Positions 23,113 to 31,779 of a DNA stretch of 64,000 bases are shown here, piece after piece. The DNA is from Chryseobacterium sp. 6424 (GTDB lineage Bacteria; Bacteroidota; Bacteroidia; Flavobacteriales; Weeksellaceae). Position 1 is the first letter of the stretch. Each line of letters opens with the position of its first letter. A model generated the notes under the pieces. The model did not search any database. It was given only the letters and a program-made list of their open reading frames with translations, and had not been told where the DNA came from. The translations under genes were made by a program, and so were the position numbers. Location of the stretch: the NCBI RefSeq assembly GCF_003692615.1, contig NZ_CP023540.1, forward strand, positions 496,001 through 560,000. The letters are read 5' to 3'.

Positions 23113-23144
23113 TCCCATCAATCTGCATTGATGGGACTTTTTTT
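23113..23144 (+). terminator. terminator after the outer-membrane protein gene
   Basis: TCCCATCAAT and ATTGATGGGA pair around CTGC, followed by CTTTTTTT. Confidence 0.85.
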
Positions 23145-23203
23145 ATATAAGTTGTGTAAATCCGTTCCGTTTTCGGCGTAAGATTCTTCGTTGACCTATC
23201 AGG

Positions 23204-23878
23204 TCACACCTTATTTTGGGTTGTAATATTTGTCGAAAAGCAGTTTATAATTACTACCCATACTTTTTCATCAACCGGTGATCTTTCTATGGCTGGAATG
23301 TAATTGAAGAAAACCACCGAACTCTTCTGGGCGTCATAAATCATGGCGTAGGTAGAAGTAGTCGATTTTATTGGGACTTGCGTGTACATTCCCATGGTCA
23401 GAATGCCTATACCAATACCTTTCATCACTTGGTTCCCATAATTGTTTTTTCTGCGTGCAAAACCTGTATTTACCATACACAGCACAAATCTCTGCTGCTC
23501 GGTTTTTAACAACGAATCCATTAATGGGGTTGTTTTTACAGTCTCAATTTTATTGGTTTTACGGATCTCGCTTATGGTTTTCAGAAGGTCATTTTCCAAA
23601 CGCATTTTCAGTTTGGGATCGGTGACGTCAATACGCTTGCCAATTCTTGGCTGATTTGAACTGACGATAATAGAATCTAATATTGCAGTAGAAACCTGTG
23701 AAAGAGAATCATTTATTTTAGCCTGATTTCCCTTCTGGATCAGATGTATGATTGAAATAGGCTCATGATAAGCGATATTTTGTAATTCGGCAGGAGTGAT
23801 GTTCTTATTTGTAATTAGGGTAGAGGCACAAGAGCTTAGCAACAAAACGGCAAAGCTAATAAGGAAAGGTTTTTTCAT
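23204..23878 (-). CDS. hypothetical lipoprotein (C-terminus possibly frameshifted)
   Basis: A 224-aa protein of unknown function. It has a lipoprotein signal peptide (MKKPFLISFAVLLLSSCAS) with lipobox LSSC and cysteine near residue 17. The body begins NKNITPAELQNIAYHEPISII and contains a GIGIGILTMGMYTQVPI hydrophobic stretch. The last ~18 residues (KVWVVIINCFSTNITTQNKV) look unnatural. Adding one A to the AAAAA run at 23264-23268 would instead give SMGSNYKLLFDKYYNPK and a stop at 23211, which looks more like a protein end. I therefore suspect a one-base deletion, but it affects only the tail. No family name can be given. Confidence 0.75.
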   Translation of the reverse strand: MKKPFLISFAVLLLSSCASTLITNKNITPAELQNIAYHEPISIIHLIQKGNQAKINDSLSQVSTAILDSIIVSSNQPRIGKRIDVTDPKLKMRLENDLLKTISEIRKTNKIETVKTTPLMDSLLKTEQQRFVLCMVNTGFARRKNNYGNQVMKGIGIGILTMGMYTQVPIKSTTSTYAMIYDAQKSSVVFFNYIPAIERSPVDEKVWVVIINCFSTNITTQNKV

Positions 23879-23961
23879 AGGGTTATTTTATGTAATTTCG
23901 ACCTAACCAAGTTACTGAAAATAAAAATACTACAGTAAAAACATTCCTAATTAAAAGTACC

Positions 23962-25278
23962 TTAACTCCTAATCCACTTCCAGATCTCCTTCGCGCTGGC
24001 TTTGTTGCCATACATCAGGATGCCTACACGGTAGATTTTGGCGGCGAGAAAAACCATCAAAAAAGTAAAAATAACCAGTAGCACTATTGAAAGTGCGATC
24101 TGCCAGCCCGGCACGCCGAACGGTATTCGTGCCACCATCGCTACCGGTGACGTGAATGGAATGATGGAGAGCCAAAACCCGAGCGGCCCTTCCGGATTAT
24201 TGATAATGGTAAAACTGCCGTACATCCCTATCATTAAAGGGATAACGGCGAAAAGTGTGAACTGCTGCGTCTCGGTTTCATTATCTACAGCCGAACCAAT
24301 GGCCGCGTACATCGAACTGTAAAAGATATATCCTAACAGGAAAAACATGATGAAGACGAAAATGATCAGCGGGACATTCATATCCAGCAAAATATTCGAT
24401 ATCTCTCCTGCCATTTGCTTGAAATCAAGTTGCTGTACACTTTCCGCAGCTGCTCCCGCGGTTGGGATCCGCTGTTGAAGAGCGGTGAAACCGGTGTTCA
24501 GGAATATTGCACCCAATACCGACATGCTGATCCATACACTGAACTGCGTAAGCGCTACGAGTGTTACACCCAGTATTTTGCCCATCATCAACTCAAATGG
24601 TTTTACGGAGGAGATGATGATTTCTACCACGCGGTTGTTCTTCTCTTCCAGCACGCTGCGCATCACCCTTACACCATAGATGATGATAAACATGAATACC
24701 GCGTACATCAACACCATACTGAGGCCAGATTTTACGCCGAAATCCAAGTCCGAATCAGCTGTTTTGTTATCAACGATATTTTGTGTCTGAAGCTGAAAGT
24801 TTTTATCAAGGTCCCGGATCTCGTCTTCAGATATGTGTAGGTTTTTTATCTTTTCCTGGCGTATAACGCGGGAAAGATCGGCGCTGATGGCAAGTTTGGT
24901 TTCTAAACCTATTTTTTTATTAAGTAAAAGCTTGGTTTCTTTTTCAAGCGTTTGATAATTAGCGTCTTGAAGTTTTGGGATAATCAGCAAACCCTCAATC
25001 TCTTCCATGTCTTTCAGCGTGCTTACCAATGCCTTCTCGTTGGCTGGCGGTACAAAGGTATAGGTAAGGAGTTTACTGTGCGGCAGTTTCTGTTCAAAAA
25101 GGCCGCTTTTATCAATCACATAAAACGTGCTCGAACTTTCGTTGGCTTTAAACATCAAAGAAATCATCATTCCGAAACCCAATACCAGCAATGGCGCCAG
25201 TAAAGTGAGCAGTATGAAGGATTTTTTCTTTACCTGTGTTAGATATTCACGTTTTGTGATGAGAAAAATATTTTTCAT
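23962..25278 (-). CDS. ABC transporter permease (NatB/ABC-2 type)
   Basis: A 438-aa inner-membrane permease. N-terminal MKNIFLITKREYLTQVKKKSF leads into a first membrane segment (ILLTLLAPLLVLGFGMMISLMF), then a long extracytoplasmic domain (about 55-190). A cluster of five or so membrane segments follows (VLMYAVFMFIIIYG, ILGVTLVALTQFSVWISMSVL, VPLIIFVFIMFFLLGYIFYSS, FTLFAVIPLMIGMYG, IALSIVLLVIFTFLMVFLAA). This matches the NatB-like ABC-2 permeases. It is paired with the ATPase gene 28 bp upstream. Substrate unknown; sodium or drug export has been reported for relatives. ATGs at 25284 and 25278 are both possible starts. Confidence 0.9.
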   Translation of the reverse strand: MKNIFLITKREYLTQVKKKSFILLTLLAPLLVLGFGMMISLMFKANESSSTFYVIDKSGLFEQKLPHSKLLTYTFVPPANEKALVSTLKDMEEIEGLLIIPKLQDANYQTLEKETKLLLNKKIGLETKLAISADLSRVIRQEKIKNLHISEDEIRDLDKNFQLQTQNIVDNKTADSDLDFGVKSGLSMVLMYAVFMFIIIYGVRVMRSVLEEKNNRVVEIIISSVKPFELMMGKILGVTLVALTQFSVWISMSVLGAIFLNTGFTALQQRIPTAGAAAESVQQLDFKQMAGEISNILLDMNVPLIIFVFIMFFLLGYIFYSSMYAAIGSAVDNETETQQFTLFAVIPLMIGMYGSFTIINNPEGPLGFWLSIIPFTSPVAMVARIPFGVPGWQIALSIVLLVIFTFLMVFLAAKIYRVGILMYGNKASAKEIWKWIRS

Positions 25279-25306
25279 TAGCATAAAGATAATTTAATAA
25301 AGCCCA

Positions 25307-26254
25307 TTAGTCTTGATTTACCACTCGCGATTCATCATTCACCACATACGGTTTCCCCACAGCGTTGATGAATACTTCATTCATACTCGGGATTTTTTCA
25401 TCGAACGAACGTATCTTGCCCATCTTCATAAGTTCCTGCAACAGTATATTTTGGTCTGCAGTATTATGAAGGTCAAATGTCACCAAGCCATTTTCTTCAG
25501 AGAAATTCATTAGATGTTCTTGCCTTCTAAAGATTTCAAACTTGGCGGCATCCGTTTCCGAGAGCGTAACGCTGAAGATGTTTTTTTTATGTTGTTCGCG
25601 CACATCAAACACCTTTCCGTCAAGTATCTTCTTAGACTGGCTGATCAGTGCCACATAATCGCACATTTCCTCTACGCTTTCCATGCGGTGCGTCGATAGA
25701 ATGATCGTCGTGCCGTTATTTTTTAGGTTCAGTATCTGGTCTTTGATGAGGTTGGCATTCACAGGGTCAAAACCAGAGAAAGGTTCATCCAGAATCAGCA
25801 GCTTCGGCCGGTGCAGCACTGTAACCACAAACTGTATCTTCTGCGCCATCCCTTTAGAAAGTTCACTCAGTTTTTTCTTCCACCACTGGTCGATCTGCAA
25901 CTGCTCGAACCAATATTTCGCCTGTGACAGCGCGTCGGTACGGCTCATCCCCTTCAACTCCCCGAAATACAGGATCTGGTCGCCCACCGACATGTTTTTA
26001 TAAAGCCCACGCTCTTCCGGCATATAACCGATATTGCGGATGTGCAGCGGATTTAGCCTTTCACCATTGATGAGAATATGGCCGCTGTCCGCCTGCGTAA
26101 TCTGGTTGATGATTCTGATGAAAGTAGTCTTCCCCGCGCCATTCGGGCCTAAAAGTCCATAGATACTGGCTTCAGGGACATGAATCGAGAAGTTCTCGAG
26201 CGCCAGTTTTTTGCCGGCGTTGTAGGTTTTCGTTACATTTTCTGCTCTAAGCAT
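25307..26254 (-). CDS. ABC transporter ATP-binding protein
   Basis: A 315-aa ATPase that pairs with the downstream NatB-like permease. It shows Walker A GPNGAGKTTFIRI, Q-loop YMPEERGLYKN, signature ELSKGMAQKIQF, Walker B LLILDEPFSGFDPVN and the switch STHRMESVEEM. A C-terminal extension of about 90 residues (FDVREQHKKNIFSVTL onward) is usual for DrrA/NatA-type ATPases. The in-frame TTG at 26257 is disregarded in favour of the ATG at 26254. A fragment of dispersed repeat lies just upstream. Confidence 0.93.
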   Translation of the reverse strand: MLRAENVTKTYNAGKKLALENFSIHVPEASIYGLLGPNGAGKTTFIRIINQITQADSGHILINGERLNPLHIRNIGYMPEERGLYKNMSVGDQILYFGELKGMSRTDALSQAKYWFEQLQIDQWWKKKLSELSKGMAQKIQFVVTVLHRPKLLILDEPFSGFDPVNANLIKDQILNLKNNGTTIILSTHRMESVEEMCDYVALISQSKKILDGKVFDVREQHKKNIFSVTLSETDAAKFEIFRRQEHLMNFSEENGLVTFDLHNTADQNILLQELMKMGKIRSFDEKIPSMNEVFINAVGKPYVVNDESRVVNQD

Positions 26255-26334
26255 CAAAAAAAATATTTAAATATAAGTCTGCCAGTTCCGTTGAAAGTTA
26301 CGCTTTATCCCGAAGAATCTTCAGTAGCCGGGAA

Positions 26335-26404
26335 CCTGCTTTCCGCTATATCTTTTTCTCCTCGTTCCTCGTCAAAAAAGGATGCCGCTGCAATCAGGGC
26401 TAGG
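26335..26404 (-). repeat. dispersed intergenic palindromic repeat, copy 1
   Basis: Read on the minus strand it begins GATTGCAGCGGCATCC, runs through an AT/GC-rich variable middle (GACGAGGAACGAGGAG) flanked by T- and A-runs, and ends AAGATATAGCGGAAAGCAGG. The same outline is found at 27593-27666: GATTGyAGCG, TCCTTTT, variable middle, AAAAGAT, AGCGGAAAGC. The orientation is opposite to copy 2, and both heads face the dus gene. Confidence 0.7.
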
Positions 26405-26465
26405 GATTTGCGTTCTGTAAAGACTGGTGAGGGCCAATCCTATGGCGCAGGCCTTAAGCCGAAAT

Positions 26466-27463
26466 CTATTGGTCCTGAAGCTGATGCTCCCGGTAAAAAT
26501 CAGCCGCTTCCGCGATCACGCCATCCATTTCCTCCAGCGTGAACACCTCCAGGAACTTCCGCCGGAAATCTTTGAAATGCGGGATCCCACGGAAATAATT
26601 GCTGTAATGCTGTCGCATCTCGATAAGACCAAGGCGTTCACCTTTCCATTCCGCGCTCCACTCGGCGTGTTGGCGTACCGCCTCTAGTCGCTGGGTGATG
26701 GTAGGTTCAGGCAATTTTTCGCCTGTCGCAAAAAAATGTTTGATCTCATTGAAGATCCACGGATAACCAATCGCGCCCCGACCGATCATGATGCCGTCGC
26801 AGTCGTATTTTTGCTTGTACTCCAGTGCTTTTTCGGGGGAATCTACGTCGCCGTTCCCGAAAATAGGGATTTCAATATTTGGGTTGTTCTTCACTTTCGA
26901 GATATATTCCCAGTCCGCCTCACCTTTGTACATCTGCGAGCGTGTCCTGGCATGGATGGTAAGCGCTTTGATGCCCGTTTCCTGAAGGCGTTCCGCAACT
27001 TCCATAATATTGATGGTCTCGGTATCCCAGCCAAGGCGGGTTTTCACCGTCACCGGAAGATGGGTGGAATTCACCACAGCTTTCGTAAGGCGGATCATGA
27101 GGTCGATGTCTTTCAGCACGCCGGCGCCGGCGCTTTGCAGACTACTTTTTTCACCGGGCAACCGAAATTGATGTCCACCAGGTCGGGGTTTACTGTCTCT
27201 ACGATTTTAGCGGAAAGTGCCATCGCTTCCTCATCGCCACCAAAAATCTGTATGCCCACAGGTCTTTCGTAATCGAAAATGTCGAGCTTTTTACGGCTTT
27301 TCATGGCATCGCGGATGAGACCTTCAGAAGAAATGAATTCTGAATACATCATGTCGGCGCCGTGCAGTTTGCAGAGGCGGCGAAAGGGTGGATCGGAGAC
27401 GTCCTCCATAGGTGCAAGCAGCAAGGGGAACTCCGGCAGTTCTATATTCCCGATTTTTATCAT
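26466..27463 (-). pseudogene. dus: tRNA-dihydrouridine synthase (DusB-like), frameshifted
   Basis: Two adjacent ORFs together make one complete Dus protein (about 330 aa) that reduces uridines in tRNA using FMN. The first part runs from the ATG at 27463 (IELPEFPLLLAPMEDVSDPPFR) to INFGCPVKKVVCK with the active-site region. It then shifts to APAPAC and a stop near 27113. The second part continues GAGVLKDIDLMIRLTKAV, VKTRLGWD, LTIHARTRSQMYKG and IPIFGNGDVDSPE to GIMIGRGAIGYPW. Restoring one G (C on the plus strand) between 27133 and 27134 would give VCKGAGAGVLKD and rejoin the frames. So it is a one-base deletion at the FMN/catalytic region, either real or an assembly error. A TATCTTTG element lies 4 nt before the ATG. 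Confidence 0.88.
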
Positions 27464-27467
27464 GCTG

Positions 27468-27475
27468 CAAAGATA
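27468..27475 (-). promoter_or_regulatory. TAnnTTTG promoter element of dus, 4 nt from the start codon
   Basis: TATCTTTG on the minus strand, then CAGC and the ATG at 27463, predicting a leaderless message. Confidence 0.55.
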
Positions 27476-27592
27476 CCATTTATAGAAGAATTGGGCGAGC
27501 GGAAGTTTTTGCTACCTGTGCCAAGTAGTGAGAAGTAATCATTACTTTATTTTTTGCCGTTGCATAGGATGGGGAGAGGTACCCGCGGCCGC

Positions 27593-27666
27593 GATTGTAG
27601 CGTAAATCCTTTTGGCGGCACGCCAGTGCCGCCAAAAGATTGCAGCGGAAAGCGCGAGATGCCGCC
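27593..27666 (+). repeat. dispersed intergenic palindromic repeat, copy 2
   Basis: It begins GATTGTAGCGTAAATCC. The centre is a perfect 12-bp inverted repeat, TTTTGGCGGCAC (27610-27621) with GTGCCGCCAAAA (27626-27637) around GCCA. It ends AGATTGCAGCGGAAAGCGCG. Ends and outline match copy 1 at 26335-26404, while the hairpin differs. Confidence 0.75.
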
Positions 27667-27684
27667 CAAAATCCTCAGGAAATC

Positions 27685-27888
27685 TTAGTCGAAATCGTGG
27701 TGCGTATCGTCTTTGGAGTTTCGGTGCACGAACCACATACCGATGGTAAGTCCCACAACGCCTGCAACAGCTGTCATCAGGGCACGTTCAAGCCGGTCGG
27801 GTAAATCATTACCGACATAATTCATCAGGAAAAGGATGGTGAAGGTGATGACTGCGATCACCAGGAATTTTTTACTTTTTATATCCAT
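27685..27888 (-). CDS. small two-segment membrane protein (67 aa)
   Basis: A 67-aa protein of unknown function. MDIKSKKFLVIAVITFTILF is a first membrane segment and ALMTAVAGVVGLTIGMWFVH a second, separated by a short NYVGNDLPDRLER loop. The tail is charged (RNSKDDTHHDFD). It starts one base after the stop of the DUF3575 gene and is probably the last gene of that transcript. I do not recognise a named family. Confidence 0.75.
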   Translation of the reverse strand: MDIKSKKFLVIAVITFTILFLMNYVGNDLPDRLERALMTAVAGVVGLTIGMWFVHRNSKDDTHHDFD

Positions 27889-27889
27889 T

Positions 27890-28519
27890 TTATAATCTAT
27901 AAGAAATCATGAGGCCCCCGCGATACGGAATCCACTCGCCGCTGCGGTTTAGATCCCGGGTGGGATCGGTATCATAACGTACGCCCAATGTTTTGTGATA
28001 GCCCCGGTAGAAACTCTGCATTGTGCCGGCACCTATAAATAGATCAAGGTTCCAGTTTTCATTAAGTTGCCATTGATAGCCTGCAACGGCACCGATAGAT
28101 AGGCTAAACCCATCCTGATAAAGGTCTGAAATTGCGTAAATGGGTGAATCTTCCGTAAACTGGTAACGCGCGTCGCCCCAGTAGTTCCATTTCTGGACTA
28201 TGAAGCGTGCAGCGGAAATATTGGCACCTACATACCAATGTGTAAAGGCTTTATTAAAATAGTAACGGCCATCAAAACCCACCATATAAACCTGAGCGTA
28301 TTTGCCGCCAAAAGATTTCCAGGGCGAGATAAAAACATCAGCCTGAAGCGTTGTTTTTTTACTGATCTGATATTCCGCTCCCACATTTATCACCCCGATA
28401 GGTAGAAACAGTGTGTTGGCTTTTACAAATATCTGCTTACGCGTGCTCGTAGAATCTTGTGCTTGTACAATAAAAGGTGAGTAGAGCGATGCTGCTATGA
28501 TAAAAAGGAATTTCTTCAA
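27890..28519 (-). CDS. DUF3575-type outer-membrane protein (TTG start)
   Basis: A 209-aa protein with a cleavable signal peptide (MKKFLFIIAASLYSPFIVQAQ) and a small beta-barrel typical of DUF3575: QIFVKANTLFLPIGVINVGAEYQIS, SPWKSFGGKYAQVYMVGFDGRYYF, HWYVGANISAARF and a final RGGLMISYRL. DUF3575 proteins are common, uncharacterised Bacteroidota outer-membrane proteins. The start codon is TTG; no ATG gives a signal peptide, so TTG is accepted. It lies 5 bp after the thioredoxin gene and one base before the small membrane protein gene. Confidence 0.86.
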   Translation of the reverse strand: MKKFLFIIAASLYSPFIVQAQDSTSTRKQIFVKANTLFLPIGVINVGAEYQISKKTTLQADVFISPWKSFGGKYAQVYMVGFDGRYYFNKAFTHWYVGANISAARFIVQKWNYWGDARYQFTEDSPIYAISDLYQDGFSLSIGAVAGYQWQLNENWNLDLFIGAGTMQSFYRGYHKTLGVRYDTDPTRDLNRSGEWIPYRGGLMISYRL

Positions 28520-28524
28520 AAGAA

Positions 28525-29697
28525 TTATTTTAAGCTTTCAAGAAGTTTTATGGCTAACGAAGCATCTTTGCCTTGGTTTTCGGCCAGCTTTTTTGAGGTT
28601 TCAGCATACATTTTGGCGTTGTCTTTTTTACCGTTTTTAGCATATAGTTTTGCCAGGATATAGGTATTCTCAACTGTTTCTGAACGCATGACCGATTTTT
28701 CGGCCCATTCTTCTGCTTTCTTCAGAGAGGCTGGGGTCGTAACATGCTCACTGAAAAGCCATGCCGCGCGCAAAAGTTCTTCCGGATCGAAGTTTTCCGG
28801 GGTTTTATAATATTGCAGAGCGGCTTTTTCATACTCCGCAAAGCGTCCGGCACTTGCGTACACGATGATTTTTGTGCGGTTCAGCGCGGTTTCGGCTTCT
28901 GCTTTTCCCACCAGCGGAATGGCTTTTTCATAGAAATAATCATCATTAATCAATCCGGTTTTTTGGTCGAAGGCCTCTTCCATAATATGGGAAATCTTAA
29001 TATTGGTATCAAACTGATGGTAAATATCTGCTGACATCAGATTGATGATTTCTGGCTTTCGGGCTACAAAAGTTTTGTAATTAACATCAGTCGGCGACTT
29101 TGTGAAATATAGTAAAATACCGAGTTCATCTTTGGTTAAAGGCTGGTTTTTCTTTACCTCAAAAAATCTTTCAGAGGCTTTTTGGGCCAATGGGAAATCG
29201 CTCTGTGAGTAAAGTTGCATCATATTGAGAAGAAACTCCGGCGAAGACGCTCCTTTTTCGAACAACTCTTTGATGGAGGCCGTAGCCAATTTCGGGTCGC
29301 TGGCTTCTTTCGCGAATGCCAAAAAAGCTTCTTCGGCCATATAACCAAAAGTTTGCTTCACCACTTCACCATCACCATTCAAGAATAAGAAGGCAGGGTA
29401 GGAGCGGATGCCGTATTTGCGTGCGATGTCAATTCCTTCCCCTTTTTCCATATCGAAGCGGGCATTAATGAAATGGGCGTTATAAAAACTGCGTACGGCT
29501 GGCAGCGTGAATACATTTTTCTCCATCATCTTGCATGGGCCGCACCACACGGCAAAAGCATCAAGAAAGACCAGTTTTTTCTCTGTTTTGGCTTTCGCGA
29601 GGATGTCTTTAAAAGTGCCTTGCTCAAACCGGATGCTTTCCTGAGCGAATATTGATAAGGAAACTGAAAATATAATAAGTGTGAATAATCTTTTCAT
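28525..29697 (-). CDS. exported thioredoxin-fold protein with CGPC and C-terminal helical repeats
   Basis: A 390-aa exported protein. The signal peptide MKRLFTLIIFSVSLSIFAQ is followed by a thioredoxin-like domain (about 20-135) with the redox motif in FLDAFAVWCGPCKMMEKNVF, and IRSYPAFLFLNGDGEVVKQTFG with the cis-Pro. Residues about 140-390 are all-helical and TPR-like (ELLRAAWLFSEHV, KAEEWAEKSVMRSETVENTYILAKLYAKNGKK). This design is common in Bacteroidota periplasmic disulfide reductases or oxidases, but direction of the reaction is unknown. It leads the three-gene cluster with DUF3575 and a small membrane protein. Confidence 0.9.
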   Translation of the reverse strand: MKRLFTLIIFSVSLSIFAQESIRFEQGTFKDILAKAKTEKKLVFLDAFAVWCGPCKMMEKNVFTLPAVRSFYNAHFINARFDMEKGEGIDIARKYGIRSYPAFLFLNGDGEVVKQTFGYMAEEAFLAFAKEASDPKLATASIKELFEKGASSPEFLLNMMQLYSQSDFPLAQKASERFFEVKKNQPLTKDELGILLYFTKSPTDVNYKTFVARKPEIINLMSADIYHQFDTNIKISHIMEEAFDQKTGLINDDYFYEKAIPLVGKAEAETALNRTKIIVYASAGRFAEYEKAALQYYKTPENFDPEELLRAAWLFSEHVTTPASLKKAEEWAEKSVMRSETVENTYILAKLYAKNGKKDNAKMYAETSKKLAENQGKDASLAIKLLESLK

Positions 29698-29822
29698 GAA
29701 ATGCGAAAATTTAGTGCGAAGATAATTATAATATATTTTAAGGGAAATTTCTGATTGGCCGTTTATTTTGCAATGAAGCTTTATAACGTGTTTTTTTAAT
29801 TTAAATGATGTACTGCGGGCAT

Positions 29823-29852
29823 AAAAAAACCTTTCAGTTTTTGCTGAAAGGT
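29823..29852 (-). terminator. terminator of glnS
   Basis: ACCTTTCAG and CTGAAAGGT pair around TTTTTG. On the minus strand a seven-T run follows. Confidence 0.85.
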
Positions 29853-29859
29853 CTTGTGA

Positions 29860-31533
29860 TTATTCGGGTTTATAACCGTCTTTTAAAGTAACTGTTCTGT
29901 TGAAAACCAATTTATCTGTGGTAGAATCTCGGTCTTTGGTGAAATAACCGATACGCTGGAACTGATAATGTTGTCCGGTTTCTGCATGCTGAAGACTTGG
30001 TTCGGCAAATCCCTGTACGGTTTTCAATGAATTCGGGTTGATGAACTCCATGAAATCTTTTTCCTTCTCGGCATCTGGCTGAGGAATCGTGAAAAGACGC
30101 TCGTAGATGCGCACCTCAATCGGCAATGCGTGATTAGCCGACACCCAATGAAGCGTACCTTTTACTTTCCTGAGGCTTTCTTCGGTACCGCTGCCCGATT
30201 TGCTTTTGGGGTCGTAGGTGGCGTAGATGGTGGTGATTTCGCCGTTTTCATCCTTATCTACCCGTTCTGCCTTGATGATGTAGGCGGATTTCAGACGAAC
30301 TTCGCCGCCAAGCTTTAAGCGGAAAAATTTATTGTTGGCTTCTTCTTTGAAATCTTCACGTTCGATATACAGTTCGCGCGAGAAGGGAATCTGGCGTGTG
30401 CCTGCATGTTCATCTTCAGGGTTGTTTTCTGTCTCCAGCCATTCTTCGGCATTCTCAGGATAATTTTCAATGACGAGTTTTACCGGATCTACCACAGCCA
30501 TTACGCGGGTAGCGTTTTTATTTAGATCTTCGCGCACGAAGAATTCGAGCAGTTGTATATCAATAAGGTTCTCTCTTTTGGCGACGCCTACTCTTTCAAT
30601 AAAATTTTTGATGGCTGTAGGGGTATAGCCCAGTCTTCGCATTCCCGAAATGGTAGGCATACGCGGATCGTCCCAGCCGGTAACGGCTTTTTCGGCGACC
30701 AGACGTTGCAGTTTTCGTTTAGAGGTGATCATGTATGAGACATTCATCCGTGCAAATTCACGCTGTTTGTTGCGCACATTATCTTCATCATATACCTGAT
30801 CGAGGTACCAGTCGTAAAGTGGGCGGTGGTTTTCGAACTCGAGCGAGCAGAGGGAATGTGAGACTTGTTCGATATAATCAGATTCTCCATGTGCCCAATC
30901 GTACATCGGGTAAATCTTCCAGGTTTCGCCCGTACGGTGGTGGGGCCTTTTCAGTATGCGGTACATCACAGGGTCGCGCATGTTCATGTTAGGCGATGTC
31001 ATGTCGATTTTGGCGCGCAATGACATGCTGCCTTCCTCAAATTCGCCATTTTTCATCCTTTCAAAAAGTGCTAAACTTTCAGCAACCGGGCGGTTACGGT
31101 AAGGAGACTCGATGCCGTCTTCAAAGGGGTTTTTGCGCTGCGCGGTAATTTCTTCGGAAGATTGTTCGTCCACATATGCTTTCCCGTCTTTAATCATTTG
31201 TACGGCCCATTCGTAAAGTTGCTGAAAATAATCTGATGCATACAGCTCTTTATCATAATGGAAGCCCAGCCAGTCGATATCCGCTTTAATAGAATCTACA
31301 AACTCCTGTTCTTCTTTTTCGGGGTTGGTGTCATCAAAACGCAGGTTTACGGGTGCGCCATATTTTTCTCCCAAACCGAAATTAATGCAGATGGCTTTGG
31401 TGTGGCCGATGTGCAAATACCCATTCGGCTCGGGCGGGAACCGGAAGCGCAGTTTTTCTTTAGGAAAACCGTTGGCTAAATCATCTTCAATGATTTGTTC
31501 GATAAAATTGAGGGATTTTTTCTCTTCTTCCAT
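29860..31533 (-). CDS. glnS: glutamine--tRNA ligase
   Basis: Class I aminoacyl-tRNA synthetase of 557 aa. The N-terminus has RFRFPPEPNGYLHIGHTKAICINFGLG with the HIGH motif, then NLRFDDTNPEKEE and YPMYDWAHGESDYIEQVSHSLCSLEFENHRPLYDW. The KMSKS equivalent is in YMITSKRKLQRLVAEK. The C-terminal beta-barrel anticodon-binding domains include NSLKTVQGFAEPSL. Presence of GlnRS means Gln-tRNA can be charged directly without the amidotransferase route. Promoter element 20 nt upstream and terminator downstream make it a single-gene unit. Confidence 0.97.
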   Translation of the reverse strand: MEEEKKSLNFIEQIIEDDLANGFPKEKLRFRFPPEPNGYLHIGHTKAICINFGLGEKYGAPVNLRFDDTNPEKEEQEFVDSIKADIDWLGFHYDKELYASDYFQQLYEWAVQMIKDGKAYVDEQSSEEITAQRKNPFEDGIESPYRNRPVAESLALFERMKNGEFEEGSMSLRAKIDMTSPNMNMRDPVMYRILKRPHHRTGETWKIYPMYDWAHGESDYIEQVSHSLCSLEFENHRPLYDWYLDQVYDEDNVRNKQREFARMNVSYMITSKRKLQRLVAEKAVTGWDDPRMPTISGMRRLGYTPTAIKNFIERVGVAKRENLIDIQLLEFFVREDLNKNATRVMAVVDPVKLVIENYPENAEEWLETENNPEDEHAGTRQIPFSRELYIEREDFKEEANNKFFRLKLGGEVRLKSAYIIKAERVDKDENGEITTIYATYDPKSKSGSGTEESLRKVKGTLHWVSANHALPIEVRIYERLFTIPQPDAEKEKDFMEFINPNSLKTVQGFAEPSLQHAETGQHYQFQRIGYFTKDRDSTTDKLVFNRTVTLKDGYKPE

Positions 31534-31553
31534 GGACTGTTCTTGTATAGTGG

Positions 31554-31561
31554 CAAATTTA
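31554..31561 (-). promoter_or_regulatory. TAnnTTTG promoter element of glnS
   Basis: TAAATTTG on the minus strand, 20 nt before the ATG at 31533. Confidence 0.55.
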
Positions 31562-31716
31562 CGATTCTTTCATGATTAATTATACCCATGCACCTGTTTT
31601 TAAAATAGATGTTGGGAAATGGGTACCCTTTATAGTATATTTCAGTATTTATTGCAGCTAAATTCATGTTTTGGTTATGATTAATGAGGTGAATCTGCAG
31701 TAATCTTTAATTTTTA

Positions 31717-31724
31717 TATATTTG
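31717..31724 (+). promoter_or_regulatory. TAnnTTTG promoter element of the DUF3575-like gene
   Basis: TATATTTG, 55 nt before the ATG at 31780. Confidence 0.5.
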
Positions 31725-31779
31725 ATAGCGCATAAAAACTTCCGAAACTTTCCTTGAAATAACCTAAAAACCGATTACT

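Noticed and set aside
24415..24840. 141-aa plus-strand ORF inside the ABC permease gene
   Set aside because: Antisense shadow; composition mirrors the permease codons.
27542..27736. 64-aa minus-strand ORF
   Set aside because: It is Arg/Ala-rich, overlaps the palindromic repeat and the small membrane protein gene in another frame, and resembles no family.
31476..31667. 63-aa minus-strand ORF upstream of glnS
   Set aside because: It overlaps the glnS start in another frame and spans the glnS promoter; composition is not protein-like.
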